The position numbers and the translations under genes were made by a program. The notes below the pieces were generated by a model, which saw only the letters and a list, made by a program, of their open reading frames with translations, had not been told where the DNA came from and made no database searches. Below are positions 50,571 through 59,900 of a stretch of DNA of 64,000 nt, one piece after another (the first letter of the stretch is position 1; every line of letters starts with the position of its first letter). This DNA is from JABWCE01 sp964617955 (GTDB taxonomy: Bacteria > Bacteroidota > Bacteroidia > NS11-12g > UBA9320): assembly GCA_964617955.1 (NCBI GenBank), contig CAZTXB010000013.1, positions 23,280 through 87,279 of the forward strand, given 5' to 3'.

Positions 50571-51316
50571 GCCCTTGCTAAATTCTTTGCAATGTGTGGC
50601 AGGGCCTTGCGGAAGGCATTGAGCTCTTTCCAACTCTGCCAACAGACTTTCAGTAATTTCATCTTTTTAATGCTTACCTCTCCCGTATGTCTGTCTTTGT
50701 GGGTAATGGGAAGACTGAAAAGCTTCTGTCCTGACTTTTTGGCCATCACTGAAATAAAGATATTCGGTGCAAATGGTGTAGGTTTGGGCAGGTTATCCAT
50801 CAACTTTTGAAGAAAGGAACCTTTGATAAGTCGAAAGGGGATGTTGCTGTCTTCAATGGCTGTTCCAAAAAAAACATAAATCGACGCTTTAAGTATCCTG
50901 GTGATTACCAATCGAATTGGCGCATCAAATCTTTGCTTTCTATACCCCAGAATAAAATCGGATTCCGTTCTTTTTTCCCATAACTTAAAAAAATCTTCAG
51001 TCTCAAATTGATCATCGCTGTCGGTTTGAAAAACATATTCAGCCTTAAGTTCGAGGGCTTTATTATAAGCGTTCACTACCGCATTTCCATGACCACCGTT
51101 GGCTTGATTCACTGCCATTAGGCAGGGATTATTCGCCGCCAGAGCTTCGAGAATGTCCCAGGTATTGTCCCTTGAACCGTCATTAACCACAATCAGGCGC
51201 GGGTTTTCATCTTCCGAAAATCCTTGTTGCAAAAGCTTTGTCCATTTCGAAACGACTTCTGAAATCACCTCGCCTTCATTGTAGGCAGGCATTACAATGG
51301 CAATTTTAGGTATCAC
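50567..51316 (-). CDS. Family 2 glycosyltransferase (DPM/GtrB-like)
   Basis: A 249-residue GT2 enzyme with IAIVMPAYNEGEVISEVV, VVNDGSRDNTWDIL, FQTDSDDQFETEDFF (acidic DxD-like site) and a C-terminal region GYRKQRFDAPIRL that resembles polyprenyl-phosphate glycosyltransferases. It lacks the C-terminal two-helix anchor of GtrB, so it is probably peripheral to the membrane. Acceptor and sugar are unknown. The ATG lies 84 bases from the M36 protease stop on the same strand. Confidence 0.88.
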   Translation of the reverse strand: MIPKIAIVMPAYNEGEVISEVVSKWTKLLQQGFSEDENPRLIVVNDGSRDNTWDILEALAANNPCLMAVNQANGGHGNAVVNAYNKALELKAEYVFQTDSDDQFETEDFFKLWEKRTESDFILGYRKQRFDAPIRLVITRILKASIYVFFGTAIEDSNIPFRLIKGSFLQKLMDNLPKPTPFAPNIFISVMAKKSGQKLFSLPITHKDRHTGEVSIKKMKLLKVCWQSWKELNAFRKALPHIAKNLARA

Positions 51317-51399
51317 TGCTGGACTGTTGGATAAAAAAACGAAATTCGGAAAATAATCTATGGGATAAAGGCATATTTAGGAAAAAAAACTCTATGACC

Positions 51400-54300
51400 T
51401 TACTGCTTAATCAGTTTGAAAGTTGAGGTACCCATTGGTGTTTCAAGTTTCAGAACATACGTTCCCTTTGCCAAAGCTGTGGTTTCGATTTGCGAATTTT
51501 TTGAAGCTTTCGAGTGACTTTGTATGAGGCGTCCGTAAATATCGGTGAGGGTATAGCTGTAATTTTGATGAGAAGATTGTATAAAAAACTTTTCATTGAA
51601 AGGGTTAGGGAATACCGCAAAACCCGATCCTGATATGGACTTAACGTTTACAGTGCCATCAGATTTTAACATGGTCGTTATTCCACTTTTCAGGCTGCTG
51701 CCTTTGGGTTCGGAAACATAAGCTGTGTTTTTAACAGCCGAATAATTGCTCACCAGGGAGATATCGTCCACATACCAACCTTCAATTCCTCCGGCTGCAT
51801 CCGTCACCAATCTGAAACGTATTCTCGCACTGTCGCCCTGATAGGGTGTAAGGTCAATAACCGTTCTGATAAACGACACAGCATTGCCGGTAAAAGCAGC
51901 TTGCCCACTGATGTTGCTCGCAGGGTTTACCGCAATGGTATTGTTGTATCCATTTTCTATCATTTGGCTACCGAGGTCTTCCCAGGTACCATCTTTATTA
52001 ATCTCAATTACAGCGCCATCCCATCCTGCTTCGGTATTGTATAAATGGTAAAAAACAAGGTGCGGATTGCTGATTTTCAGATCAAACTTTTTCATAAGCA
52101 CCTTATCCGAAACAGCTCCAACAGTGGCCATATAATAACATTTCGTACCACTGTTCTGCTTATTTGATCTCGAAACCCAATTTCCGCTTCCTGCCAAGGT
52201 GGAGTCCTTCCACATTCCGGGACCGTTTTCAAAATCTGTCGTTTCTATAAAACTTGAATTTGAGGCTGTAACCTTGGTGTAAATGCTAACGGTAACCGAT
52301 TCATCGGCCTTCAACGAATCGAAGAAAGCGGTGTAAATGTTGTTATTAAACACCCCTTTTGCATAACCCTCAGCTTTAATGAAAGCCAAACCTGACTTTA
52401 ACGTATCACTCAAAGTCACCTGCTTGATGGTAGTTACATTGTTGTTTTTTAAAGTTATGCTGTATACCAGGGTATCGCCTTGTTGACTAAGTGGTTTAGC
52501 AAGTTTTGAAATGGCTGGAAGATTAAAGGTGGGTACCACAAAACTTTGAACCCCGTCGGTTCGGTTGTTGGCGGAGCCTTGTATGGCGCCATATCCCAGA
52601 CCTCTTCTGGCAAATGCCTTCCATATTAAATCCTGATTTGCCCCACCGTTGTTCATTCTATCAGCCAGTAAAATGGCATCTCGCCCGTCAGTAAATCCAG
52701 GGTTACACGGTTGAAGTTTTAACCCGTCAATTACCAGCTTCATGGCCTTGTTGTTTCCTCCCTTTCCATTGTAAACATCGGGGTCATATCCATGTTTGGC
52801 AATCATATCCCAATACATATCCCAGAGCATACTGCACCATACCGAACCCACTCCATGAGGAACGGAAAAAGTCTTGATGTTTTCATAAGTTACCGGATTT
52901 ATAGTCATTGAGGTACTATAGGGGTAGTTACGTATACCTCCTCCATCGGTAGCCTGATCGCTCACATAGGTACCTATTCCTCTCTTATCGATGCCTTTCG
53001 ACCCGGGTTTGTGGGTCATGACCAATGCAAAAAAATCGCTCCAGCCTTCACCCATCTGCTCCTGATTGGTTAAACAATTGGTATTTTGTGGGCCCCCTGT
53101 TAGTCGGTTTGAAATGCCATGGCCATACTCATGACTTATGACCCCGTTGTCGAAATCGCTGTCGTATTGTTTTCCCGACGAACCCAAAGAATCATAAAGA
53201 CTCGCACTAACGGTAGCCGTTTTCATGGCGTTTTTTAAAAGATCGCCGTCGGCCTTAGTGATCATGATTGAGGGTATGCTAATACTGCCTCCCCCTGTTC
53301 CACTCATGGTTACCGGATTTCCGGTGGTATTGTTTATGATGATGACAGCCTTAGCGCCGGCAGCCTGCGCCAACATAACCTTATCGACATAGGTACAAGT
53401 GCTTCCTCTGTCGATTACAGCAATTTGACCATTGATATCTGAGCTGTTAACTGGGGCCGAACAACCCAAAGTTGGGGTTGAGCTGCCGTCGTTTACCAAA
53501 ACTAAATTTCCGTTAATCGGGGTGGTAGTAAGCATAGGTCCAAATACAGCCGCTACAGCCGTATACTTTTTGGCCACACTCGATGGGCTTGAAACCTTGA
53601 GCAAAGTGCTCAAACTGCTCACATTCCAAACATACATTTGCATTCTTGGTTTTTGGCCATCAGGAGGCGTGGCGAAATTTGCATTGTTGGTTCCGTTTCC
53701 ATCCTGTGCGTCGGCGTTCACTTCATCGTTTCCTGATCCCCCTCTGCCGTAATTATTCACTTGAAAATTGCCTGAAGGGTCATCAAAGCCATAGTGATAC
53801 CACACATCATGCATCAAATTGTTCCAGTAAAATAAGTTGGTGATGGCTGCGTCGAGATAATCGGAATGCCTTTTTGTTTTATCAAATGGAAAATCGAAAC
53901 TTAGACTACTGCCTCCGTCCGGGCTGTATCCCCCTGTATTGTTTTTGTCTTTATCTTCCTTGGCGTAAACATTGTTGCCTCTGGTTATGGTATATTCTGC
54001 ACCTGCTTTGCCGTCAATATCATGCCAGCTGTAAGGTGAGGAAAGACTGTCGCTGGGGTCTTTGAGCAAAGCTCTGTCTCCGTGGGACGGGCTTTCAATT
54101 GGTCGTGGAATGACGTTGTATTGTGCACTGGTTTTACCCATTCCGCCACCCAAACCCTCTCCCTGACCGGGCAAATCGCATTTATGACCATCAGATGATC
54201 CGGAAGTCTCAGCTTTGCAATGCGAAACCCAGTTATTTTCATCGAGAAAGTTCCCATCGTTGGCATTCAAGCGAATGTTCCACCAATTTTCCCCATCAGA

Positions 54301-54840
54301 TGTCATCCAGTTCACATTCCATGCAGCAATAATTTCATGATCAGAAGGGAACCATACTTTACTCACAGTTATATCTTCCGACGAGAACCTTTCGTCATGA
54401 AATTTGAACTCTAAAAAGCCACTGGAAACGGTCTCTGAAAAATGGAAAGATTTAGAGAGTAGGTTATATGAAGTTTTTAAATTATAAGCATATGAGAACG
54501 CCTCTTCTACTCCTAAGAGCCAAGCAGTTTCGCTCTTCAAAGCGTTTAAATTTTTTAAAAAACTGTGGTTCAAAGTAACCAAATTTCCTTGACGGTCCAG
54601 GTGGATTCCCATCACGGCATTGTAAACCGGAATTCCCCTGAATTTTTGGTTTAAATAAACGTGGGTTAAGCCATTCGAATGATCATATGTGCTCGAGGTA
54701 ATTTGAAACTCTGCGAGATCTGAGGTTTCAAATCCTAGATTTTGTGAAAGTACCATGGCTCTCAACTCGCTTTCGGTTGGCGTTTTTTGAGCCGTTAAGG
54801 CAATTGGTATAAATAAAAGGGCAAGAAAAATATTTTTCAT
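51400..54840 (-). CDS. T9SS-secreted M36 (fungalysin) metalloprotease
   Basis: An 1146-residue secreted protease. After the signal peptide comes a propeptide region with FTP-like QKFRGIPVYNAVMG. The catalytic domain carries the zinc motif HEYGH at residues 570-574 and EGWSDFFALV. A PA-type insert (about residues 400-540, AVIDRGSTCTYVDKVMLAQ) interrupts it. A DUF11-like segment (YSITLKNNNVTTIKQVTLSD), an Ig/MAM-like jellyroll (RIRFRLVTDAAGGIEGWYVDDI) and the T9SS sorting domain (FAVFPNPFNEKF) follow. It degrades external protein. A TAGGTTTG -7 box stands 10 nt upstream. Confidence 0.93.
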   Translation of the reverse strand: MKNIFLALLFIPIALTAQKTPTESELRAMVLSQNLGFETSDLAEFQITSSTYDHSNGLTHVYLNQKFRGIPVYNAVMGIHLDRQGNLVTLNHSFLKNLNALKSETAWLLGVEEAFSYAYNLKTSYNLLSKSFHFSETVSSGFLEFKFHDERFSSEDITVSKVWFPSDHEIIAAWNVNWMTSDGENWWNIRLNANDGNFLDENNWVSHCKAETSGSSDGHKCDLPGQGEGLGGGMGKTSAQYNVIPRPIESPSHGDRALLKDPSDSLSSPYSWHDIDGKAGAEYTITRGNNVYAKEDKDKNNTGGYSPDGGSSLSFDFPFDKTKRHSDYLDAAITNLFYWNNLMHDVWYHYGFDDPSGNFQVNNYGRGGSGNDEVNADAQDGNGTNNANFATPPDGQKPRMQMYVWNVSSLSTLLKVSSPSSVAKKYTAVAAVFGPMLTTTPINGNLVLVNDGSSTPTLGCSAPVNSSDINGQIAVIDRGSTCTYVDKVMLAQAAGAKAVIIINNTTGNPVTMSGTGGGSISIPSIMITKADGDLLKNAMKTATVSASLYDSLGSSGKQYDSDFDNGVISHEYGHGISNRLTGGPQNTNCLTNQEQMGEGWSDFFALVMTHKPGSKGIDKRGIGTYVSDQATDGGGIRNYPYSTSMTINPVTYENIKTFSVPHGVGSVWCSMLWDMYWDMIAKHGYDPDVYNGKGGNNKAMKLVIDGLKLQPCNPGFTDGRDAILLADRMNNGGANQDLIWKAFARRGLGYGAIQGSANNRTDGVQSFVVPTFNLPAISKLAKPLSQQGDTLVYSITLKNNNVTTIKQVTLSDTLKSGLAFIKAEGYAKGVFNNNIYTAFFDSLKADESVTVSIYTKVTASNSSFIETTDFENGPGMWKDSTLAGSGNWVSRSNKQNSGTKCYYMATVGAVSDKVLMKKFDLKISNPHLVFYHLYNTEAGWDGAVIEINKDGTWEDLGSQMIENGYNNTIAVNPASNISGQAAFTGNAVSFIRTVIDLTPYQGDSARIRFRLVTDAAGGIEGWYVDDISLVSNYSAVKNTAYVSEPKGSSLKSGITTMLKSDGTVNVKSISGSGFAVFPNPFNEKFFIQSSHQNYSYTLTDIYGRLIQSHSKASKNSQIETTALAKGTYVLKLETPMGTSTFKLIKQ

Positions 54841-54850
54841 GATAGGATGG

Positions 54851-54858
54851 CAAACCTA
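54851..54858 (-). promoter_or_regulatory. -7 promoter box (TAGGTTTG) of the M36 protease gene
   Basis: Exact TAnnTTTG on the minus strand, 10 nt before the ATG at 54840. Confidence 0.5.
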
Positions 54859-54966
54859 CAATTTTTTAATTTATTTATTATGCGAATTATTCGGTAAACA
54901 TATTAGCTTGAAGCCCTGATGGTCAGCAAGCCACCTATAAATTTCCCTTGCTTGTTTTTCTGAGAG

Positions 54967-56295
54967 CTAAATGGAAATTTGATACTGCAGAACAAAACAT
55001 CCTCTTCTGCCGGTTTTAAAGGCTTGGGAGCCCAAACCTCCAGTGTTAAATATAGGCCTGCTTTGGTAATTGAATGAAAGCTTGGAGCCCTGACCATGAA
55101 TAAGCCAATTGCATCCCAAGTCAAAAGTTTGAACTGCATCTGACAATCGGTCGTATTTTGCATGCATCCATGAAGCGTAAGGCTGTAGCTTTCCCAATTT
55201 ACCCAACAGCCTATCCGGCAATAAAAATCCTGTTTGGGCATACAAAACCGCACCGGTTCCATACATAGGGAAGGCAGACCCACTTCCGTTAAATGAGGCT
55301 AAGGTTTTATCTACTCCATTGGTAGGCGCCATTGGGCCAAGGTTTCGAATATGCCCTTTTCCAAAATTGGTATTAAAGTAGCCGCAATATGCAGTAATGG
55401 CGGTCCCTTTTTGTTTGTTAAGCGGGGCATCATAAAAAACATCCACAGCAAAAAGTTCCATGTTAGAACTTATGCTGTCGGAAGCCACTTTGCGAATCAT
55501 GGCGTTATTTTGAAATATAAATCCCGCTCCTATATTGAAGACCCTTTTTTTACCGAGGTAGGTGCCAATTGTATAGGGTGTTAGGTTTAACTCCTTGTCT
55601 AAAAACTGAAACATAAAGTAGCCCTGATATTGTAAATGAGGCGGGGCTTTCGAAAAATCAGAATAGGCGTTTAATTTGGCGTAGTTTAATGACGAATTTT
55701 CGATGGACATAGGCTTTGAAAGGGCCACCCTGTAATCCAATTTCCCTAATTTCCCTTTGGCATAAATGCTCAACTTTCGAAGAAACTGATCGGTAGCGTC
55801 GTTAGTGGCTTGTTGAAATAGCGGGGCATCCATAGTCAAAATACTGCCTACTGAGGGTGAAGCGTATCTTGACAAACCACTCCACCCGGTTAAACCTGCG
55901 CCTAGCCATAAGTGTTTCTTTGAAAGGCCATATTCTGCTGTTACATCGTGGAAAAAGGTGCCTGCTTTTCGGGGAGATAAATAATTGAAATTATTTTGTC
56001 CGAATTGTGAGTAAACAAATACCCTGTCGGTAATGAGACCAAAAAATTGCATACGCGTTCTGCGAAGGCCTATATCAAAGGTAGTGTTCTCGACGGTTCC
56101 AAAGACCGTACTTCCAGGGTTGTTTTCATTGTAACGCATCCAGGTTTGATTTAAAAAGGTAGCTTTCAAAAAATGAGAGCTGTCGTTGTTCAGGTAAATA
56201 ATTAACCCGTTTTTGATACGCGTATTTTCAGTTTGAGCCATGGACATAAAAAATCCAAGGGAGAAGGTAAGGCCAAAAATTATTTTTTGCTTCAT
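54967..56295 (-). CDS. Porin-like outer-membrane beta-barrel protein
   Basis: A 442-residue protein with a signal peptide ending FMSMAQ. About sixteen amphipathic strands follow (LKATFLNQTWMRYNE, FDIGLRRTRMQFFGLITDRV, YRVALSKPMSIEN). A final sequence ends in GCFVLQYQISI, which is typical of a barrel C-terminus. It resembles OprO/P-like porins of Bacteroidota; the substrate is unknown. It is transcribed on its own, 126 bases upstream of the M36 protease gene. No PHO-like repeat is seen upstream, unlike the porin near 21 kb. Confidence 0.78.
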   Translation of the reverse strand: MKQKIIFGLTFSLGFFMSMAQTENTRIKNGLIIYLNNDSSHFLKATFLNQTWMRYNENNPGSTVFGTVENTTFDIGLRRTRMQFFGLITDRVFVYSQFGQNNFNYLSPRKAGTFFHDVTAEYGLSKKHLWLGAGLTGWSGLSRYASPSVGSILTMDAPLFQQATNDATDQFLRKLSIYAKGKLGKLDYRVALSKPMSIENSSLNYAKLNAYSDFSKAPPHLQYQGYFMFQFLDKELNLTPYTIGTYLGKKRVFNIGAGFIFQNNAMIRKVASDSISSNMELFAVDVFYDAPLNKQKGTAITAYCGYFNTNFGKGHIRNLGPMAPTNGVDKTLASFNGSGSAFPMYGTGAVLYAQTGFLLPDRLLGKLGKLQPYASWMHAKYDRLSDAVQTFDLGCNWLIHGQGSKLSFNYQSRPIFNTGGLGSQAFKTGRRGCFVLQYQISI

Positions 56296-56631
56296 AGAGT
56301 GGTTAAACTTTTTACCAGCAAAAATCGAGATTATGGAGGGGATTAAGGAGCAGTATTTCCATATTTCACTAAAAATTAATAACCGTATATGATGAAACGA
56401 GAGTCTAAGTTTAAGACATTGAAATATAGCAAATTAAGGTTGAAATAACAGCGATTGGAAACCATTCTGGATCATACTTTTATAATGGCTTGGTTACGTG
56501 TTAAACAGATTGGGTTGCTATTTAAGACAATAGAGCGATTCTATGAACTTTAACTAGACACTAAAAAAATAAATGATGGCAATTCGCATTACACAGGAGA
56601 ACTTATTTTTGATAGCGAAGCAAAGTCGTCC
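56296..56631. other. Gene-free region between the porin gene and the LolC/E-like permease gene
   Basis: About 336 bases, AT-rich. The plus-strand open frame starting at 56573 runs antisense into the permease gene and is not gene-like. I see no RNA gene, repeat or strong terminator. Confidence 0.4.
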
Positions 56632-57852
56632 TCAATCAAATCTTATCGCTTTTATAGGTTTTATTCGGCTTACATACATGGCCGGAACGGTTAAGAGAAA
56701 GAAACAAACCGCAAAAGTCAGCGCATTAATCAAAATCATGTCTGAAAAATTTATTTCGAATGGAACTTTACTGAGATAATAAGTCTCCTCATTTAATCTG
56801 ATAAGTCCGAACCGCTTTTGAATCATTCCTAATCCAAGCCCAATGACATTTCCTAAGAAAAGACCCAAAAGTATGTATCTGGCTCCGTTATAAACGAAAA
56901 TTCTTCTGATGAAAGAGGTTCGGCTTCCCATGGATTTCAAAATTCCTATCATGGGCGTTCGGTCAATAATCAATACAAGCAGCGCGGTCATCATATTTAC
57001 CACAGAAACCATAAGCATGAGCGCGATAATAATAATTACGTTCATATCCAACAAGCCAAGCCATTGAAATATTTGGAAATATAGTTCACTCACCGATTGC
57101 GCCTTAAGGGTGTTGGGAATTGCCTCATCAATCTCTTCGGCTTTTTCGCTTAGGTTGTTGAGGGAATTTAAATAAATCTCTATTCCATTTACGCTGTCGT
57201 AACCATGACTGTAAATCCTTTGAATCATCCTAATATCAGTAAGCAAACAATTCTTGTCCAACTCAAATATTCCCGAACTGTAAATTCCAACAATGAGCGG
57301 CTTACGTCGCCTCACCTCACCTTTTTGAATAAAGTACAATTCGGTTCTCTGTCCAGTATCCAGTGCCAAACGGTTGGCAGTAATTTCAGAAATTAAAATT
57401 TCGTTTGCATCGGAGCTGTCCGAGGTTAACAAAGATCTGCCTCTCACGATATATTGATTGATAAAGCGGGAGCAATAGCCCGGAGGAACCCCCTTGCATT
57501 GAATCCCTTCAGCTTCGTCCAAGGTTCGAAGAATTCCCGGTTTCTGGCAAATGGTATATACGCTCTTAACTTCTTTTATCTTGCTCAAACGATTGATCAG
57601 GGAATCGGACTCCGGGAAGAGTGCCAATTCACCGGACTGATTTAAATCTAAATTTTTTATGAAAACATGGCCGCCAAATCCCGAGACTTTTTCTTTGATT
57701 TCTTTCTGAAAACCCTTTACGATGCCTATGGCGAGTATCATGACAGCCACACTTAGGGTTACACTCATCGAGGCAATTCTGATAATCCTCGAGGTGAATG
57801 TCTTTTGAGTGCCGGCAGCTATTTTGCCTGCTATGAAAATGCTTAACTTCAT
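56632..57852 (-). CDS. ABC transporter permease, LolC/LolE/FtsX type
   Basis: A 406-residue membrane protein with one N-terminal and three C-terminal transmembrane segments around a large periplasmic domain, the FtsX/MacB_PCD fold. It begins MKLSIFIAGKIAAGTQKTFT, and the C-terminal helices include VVNMMTALLVLIIDRTPMIGILKSMG. In the Lol system such permeases release lipoproteins for the outer membrane; here the matching ATPase is not adjacent. The gene is divergent from namZ. Confidence 0.85.
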   Translation of the reverse strand: MKLSIFIAGKIAAGTQKTFTSRIIRIASMSVTLSVAVMILAIGIVKGFQKEIKEKVSGFGGHVFIKNLDLNQSGELALFPESDSLINRLSKIKEVKSVYTICQKPGILRTLDEAEGIQCKGVPPGYCSRFINQYIVRGRSLLTSDSSDANEILISEITANRLALDTGQRTELYFIQKGEVRRRKPLIVGIYSSGIFELDKNCLLTDIRMIQRIYSHGYDSVNGIEIYLNSLNNLSEKAEEIDEAIPNTLKAQSVSELYFQIFQWLGLLDMNVIIIIALMLMVSVVNMMTALLVLIIDRTPMIGILKSMGSRTSFIRRIFVYNGARYILLGLFLGNVIGLGLGMIQKRFGLIRLNEETYYLSKVPFEINFSDMILINALTFAVCFFLLTVPAMYVSRIKPIKAIRFD

Positions 57853-57956
57853 CGTAATTTTTCGAATGAAAATTTAATTTGTAAAATTTATTTTTATTGG
57901 CTTTCCCTTATGCCCGGCATTCTATAATATTGAAACTCCGTTAAAGCGGTACAAAA

Positions 57957-59192
57957 ATGCGATTTTTATTTCTCATAGTTTCCATGGCCTTATTATCTTG
58001 TCAAAACCAAGGTAATCCAAGGCATGTGAGCGATGATACGCTCCACTTCAAATTAAGAGACAAAGGAATAAACCGCTCAGATTCTATGGTGATTACCGGT
58101 TCCGAACAAACCGAAAAATACCTACCACTTATCACCGGCAAAACCATTGGTCTGGTCGTAAATCAAACCTCCTTTATTAAGCATACCCACCTCGTGGATT
58201 CTCTTTTAAAGCTCGGTATTCATATTAAAACCATTTTTGCCCCTGAGCACGGTTTTAGGGGCGATCACAGTGCCGGAGCTAAAGTGAATTCAGGAATAGA
58301 TGAAAAAACGGGATTGGGTATTACTTCCCTTTATGGCAAAAACAAAAAACCTAATCCTGAGGATTTAAGGGGTATAGACTTTATGATATTCGACATTCAG
58401 GATGTAGGGGTGAGGTTTTATACTTACATTTCTACCATGCATTATGTAATGGAAGCTTGTGCCGAAAACGCGATTCCTCTTATTATTCTCGACCGGCCCA
58501 ACCCCAACGGATATTATGTAGATGGGCCGGTACTCGACTTGAAATTTAAGTCTTTTATTGGCATGCATCCGGTTCCTCTGGTACATGGTATGACCGTGGG
58601 CGAGTTTGCACAAATGATTAACGGAGAAGGTTGGTTGGCCGGAGGCGCGAAATGCAAACTTCACATTATTTCGATTAAAGGCTACCACCATCAAACCCTT
58701 TACAAGTTGCCTATAAAGCCGTCCCCCAATTTACCTACCATGGAGTCGGTTTATTTATACCCTTCGCTCGGCTTGTTTGAGGGAACCAATGTGAGCGTTG
58801 GAAGAGGTACCCCCAAGCCATTTGAATGGCTTGGAAGACCGGGACAAAAAAACGGGAATACCATTTATACTCCTAAAAAAATACCCGGCGTAGCCGATGA
58901 CCCACCCTATGAAGGTAGGGATTGCAGAGGCATTTTGCTCACCGAATTTTGCAACCATTATCTACTCGATTCCAAACAAATTTATTTGGAGTGGCTTCCT
59001 TTGTTTTTTAAAAGCAATACCCCAGAAAACGGAGATTTTTTTAAAAATTCTTCATTCGACCGATTGGCGGGAAGCGACACCTTAAGAATTCAAATTCAGG
59101 AAGGTAAAACCAGCCAGCAAATTAGAGACTCCTGGAAAACAGACCTTGTCAAGTATGAAATGATGAGGAAGAAATACCTGATTTATGACTGA
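57957..59192 (+). CDS. DUF1343 exo-beta-N-acetylmuramidase (NamZ-like) lipoprotein
   Basis: A 411-residue lipoprotein with lipobox ALLSC (Cys15). The DUF1343 core has FAPEHGFRGDHSAGAKV, FDIQDVGVRFYTYISTMHYV and LDRPNPNGYYVDGPVL, then GMTVGEFAQMINGE. NamZ enzymes release single MurNAc units from the non-reducing ends of peptidoglycan fragments, a step of murein recovery. That agrees with mpl, a murein-peptide recycling enzyme, 8 kb away. It converges on a small lipoprotein gene with 5 bases between stops. Confidence 0.9.
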   Translation: MRFLFLIVSMALLSCQNQGNPRHVSDDTLHFKLRDKGINRSDSMVITGSEQTEKYLPLITGKTIGLVVNQTSFIKHTHLVDSLLKLGIHIKTIFAPEHGFRGDHSAGAKVNSGIDEKTGLGITSLYGKNKKPNPEDLRGIDFMIFDIQDVGVRFYTYISTMHYVMEACAENAIPLIILDRPNPNGYYVDGPVLDLKFKSFIGMHPVPLVHGMTVGEFAQMINGEGWLAGGAKCKLHIISIKGYHHQTLYKLPIKPSPNLPTMESVYLYPSLGLFEGTNVSVGRGTPKPFEWLGRPGQKNGNTIYTPKKIPGVADDPPYEGRDCRGILLTEFCNHYLLDSKQIYLEWLPLFFKSNTPENGDFFKNSSFDRLAGSDTLRIQIQEGKTSQQIRDSWKTDLVKYEMMRKKYLIYD

Positions 59193-59197
59193 GGAAA

Positions 59198-59614
59198 TCA
59201 ATCTTTCATTCGCAATTCGACATCTGTACCGTCGATGTTTTGAATGACCCAGGTTTCATTTTCTGTTAAGCGAAGAATTTTCCACTGGCTCATGCCGCTT
59301 GAATTGGTAGGTTTAAAATTTATAAAGATTTTGTCTCCCGTAAATGACCAAGTGCCCGTTTCGGTATACTCTCCAATATTAAAGGGACGATACTTTATTT
59401 CATAACTATTGTCTTTTCTGATATCAATTTGATAATTAACAAAGGCTGTTTTATAATCCTCGGTTTTATCTACGGAATTCTCCAAGGCTTTGTCGATATG
59501 CCAGATATTGACTGCACGGTGCTTTTTGGTCCTTAAACTTAAGCTGGGCCCGTCTTCGTATTTGCAAGATGAAAAGAGCGAAAACGCCAATAGAATAATG
59601 AATAATTTTTTCAT
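59198..59614 (-). CDS. Small lipocalin-like lipoprotein
   Basis: A 138-residue lipoprotein (lipobox LFSSC). The mature part is a short beta-rich domain with the features IWHIDKALENSVDKTEDYK, YRPFNIGEYTETGTW, GDKIFINFK and WVIQNIDG, resembling DUF-type lipocalin-like proteins of Bacteroidota. The function is unknown. An ATG three codons upstream (59623) is possible; I prefer the one directly before KKLFIILL. It faces namZ tail to tail. Confidence 0.75.
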   Translation of the reverse strand: MKKLFIILLAFSLFSSCKYEDGPSLSLRTKKHRAVNIWHIDKALENSVDKTEDYKTAFVNYQIDIRKDNSYEIKYRPFNIGEYTETGTWSFTGDKIFINFKPTNSSGMSQWKILRLTENETWVIQNIDGTDVELRMKD

Positions 59615-59864
59615 GAACTTCAAAAGTAATTTTTTGATTACAAATTTCTATGCCTGCGAACTCAAAATTACTTGCAATCATTACTGGAGTCGAAAACTAA
59701 ACGATGCCTGGCCAAATAAATGCCGGTAAAAATTAAAATGCGCTTCTAGCGCAAGTCATTTGAGTTTAAGTATTCATCGATTACACAATTGGAGGTCAAG
59801 CCATTCAGATATGAAGATTAGGACAAATAGTACTGTCTACCCCATAAATTTGATAAGTAAAAGC
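59615..59864. other. Gene-free divergent region before odhB
   Basis: Without a convincing open frame or RNA. The 2-oxoglutarate dehydrogenase E1 gene (sucA), often found directly before odhB, is not here. Confidence 0.5.
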
Positions 59865-59872
59865 TACCTTTG
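59865..59872 (+). promoter_or_regulatory. -7 promoter box (TACCTTTG) of odhB
   Basis: Exact TAnnTTTG, 28 nt before the ATG at 59901. A TTTG at 59849-59852 is only 12 nt upstream, so the -33 element is unclear. Confidence 0.5.
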
Positions 59873-59900
59873 CGCTGATTTAAGTATCAAAAAATATTAA

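Noticed and set aside
54903..55283. 126-residue minus-strand frame next to the porin gene
   Set aside because: Most of it overlaps the porin coding sequence in another frame and it has no recognisable domain.
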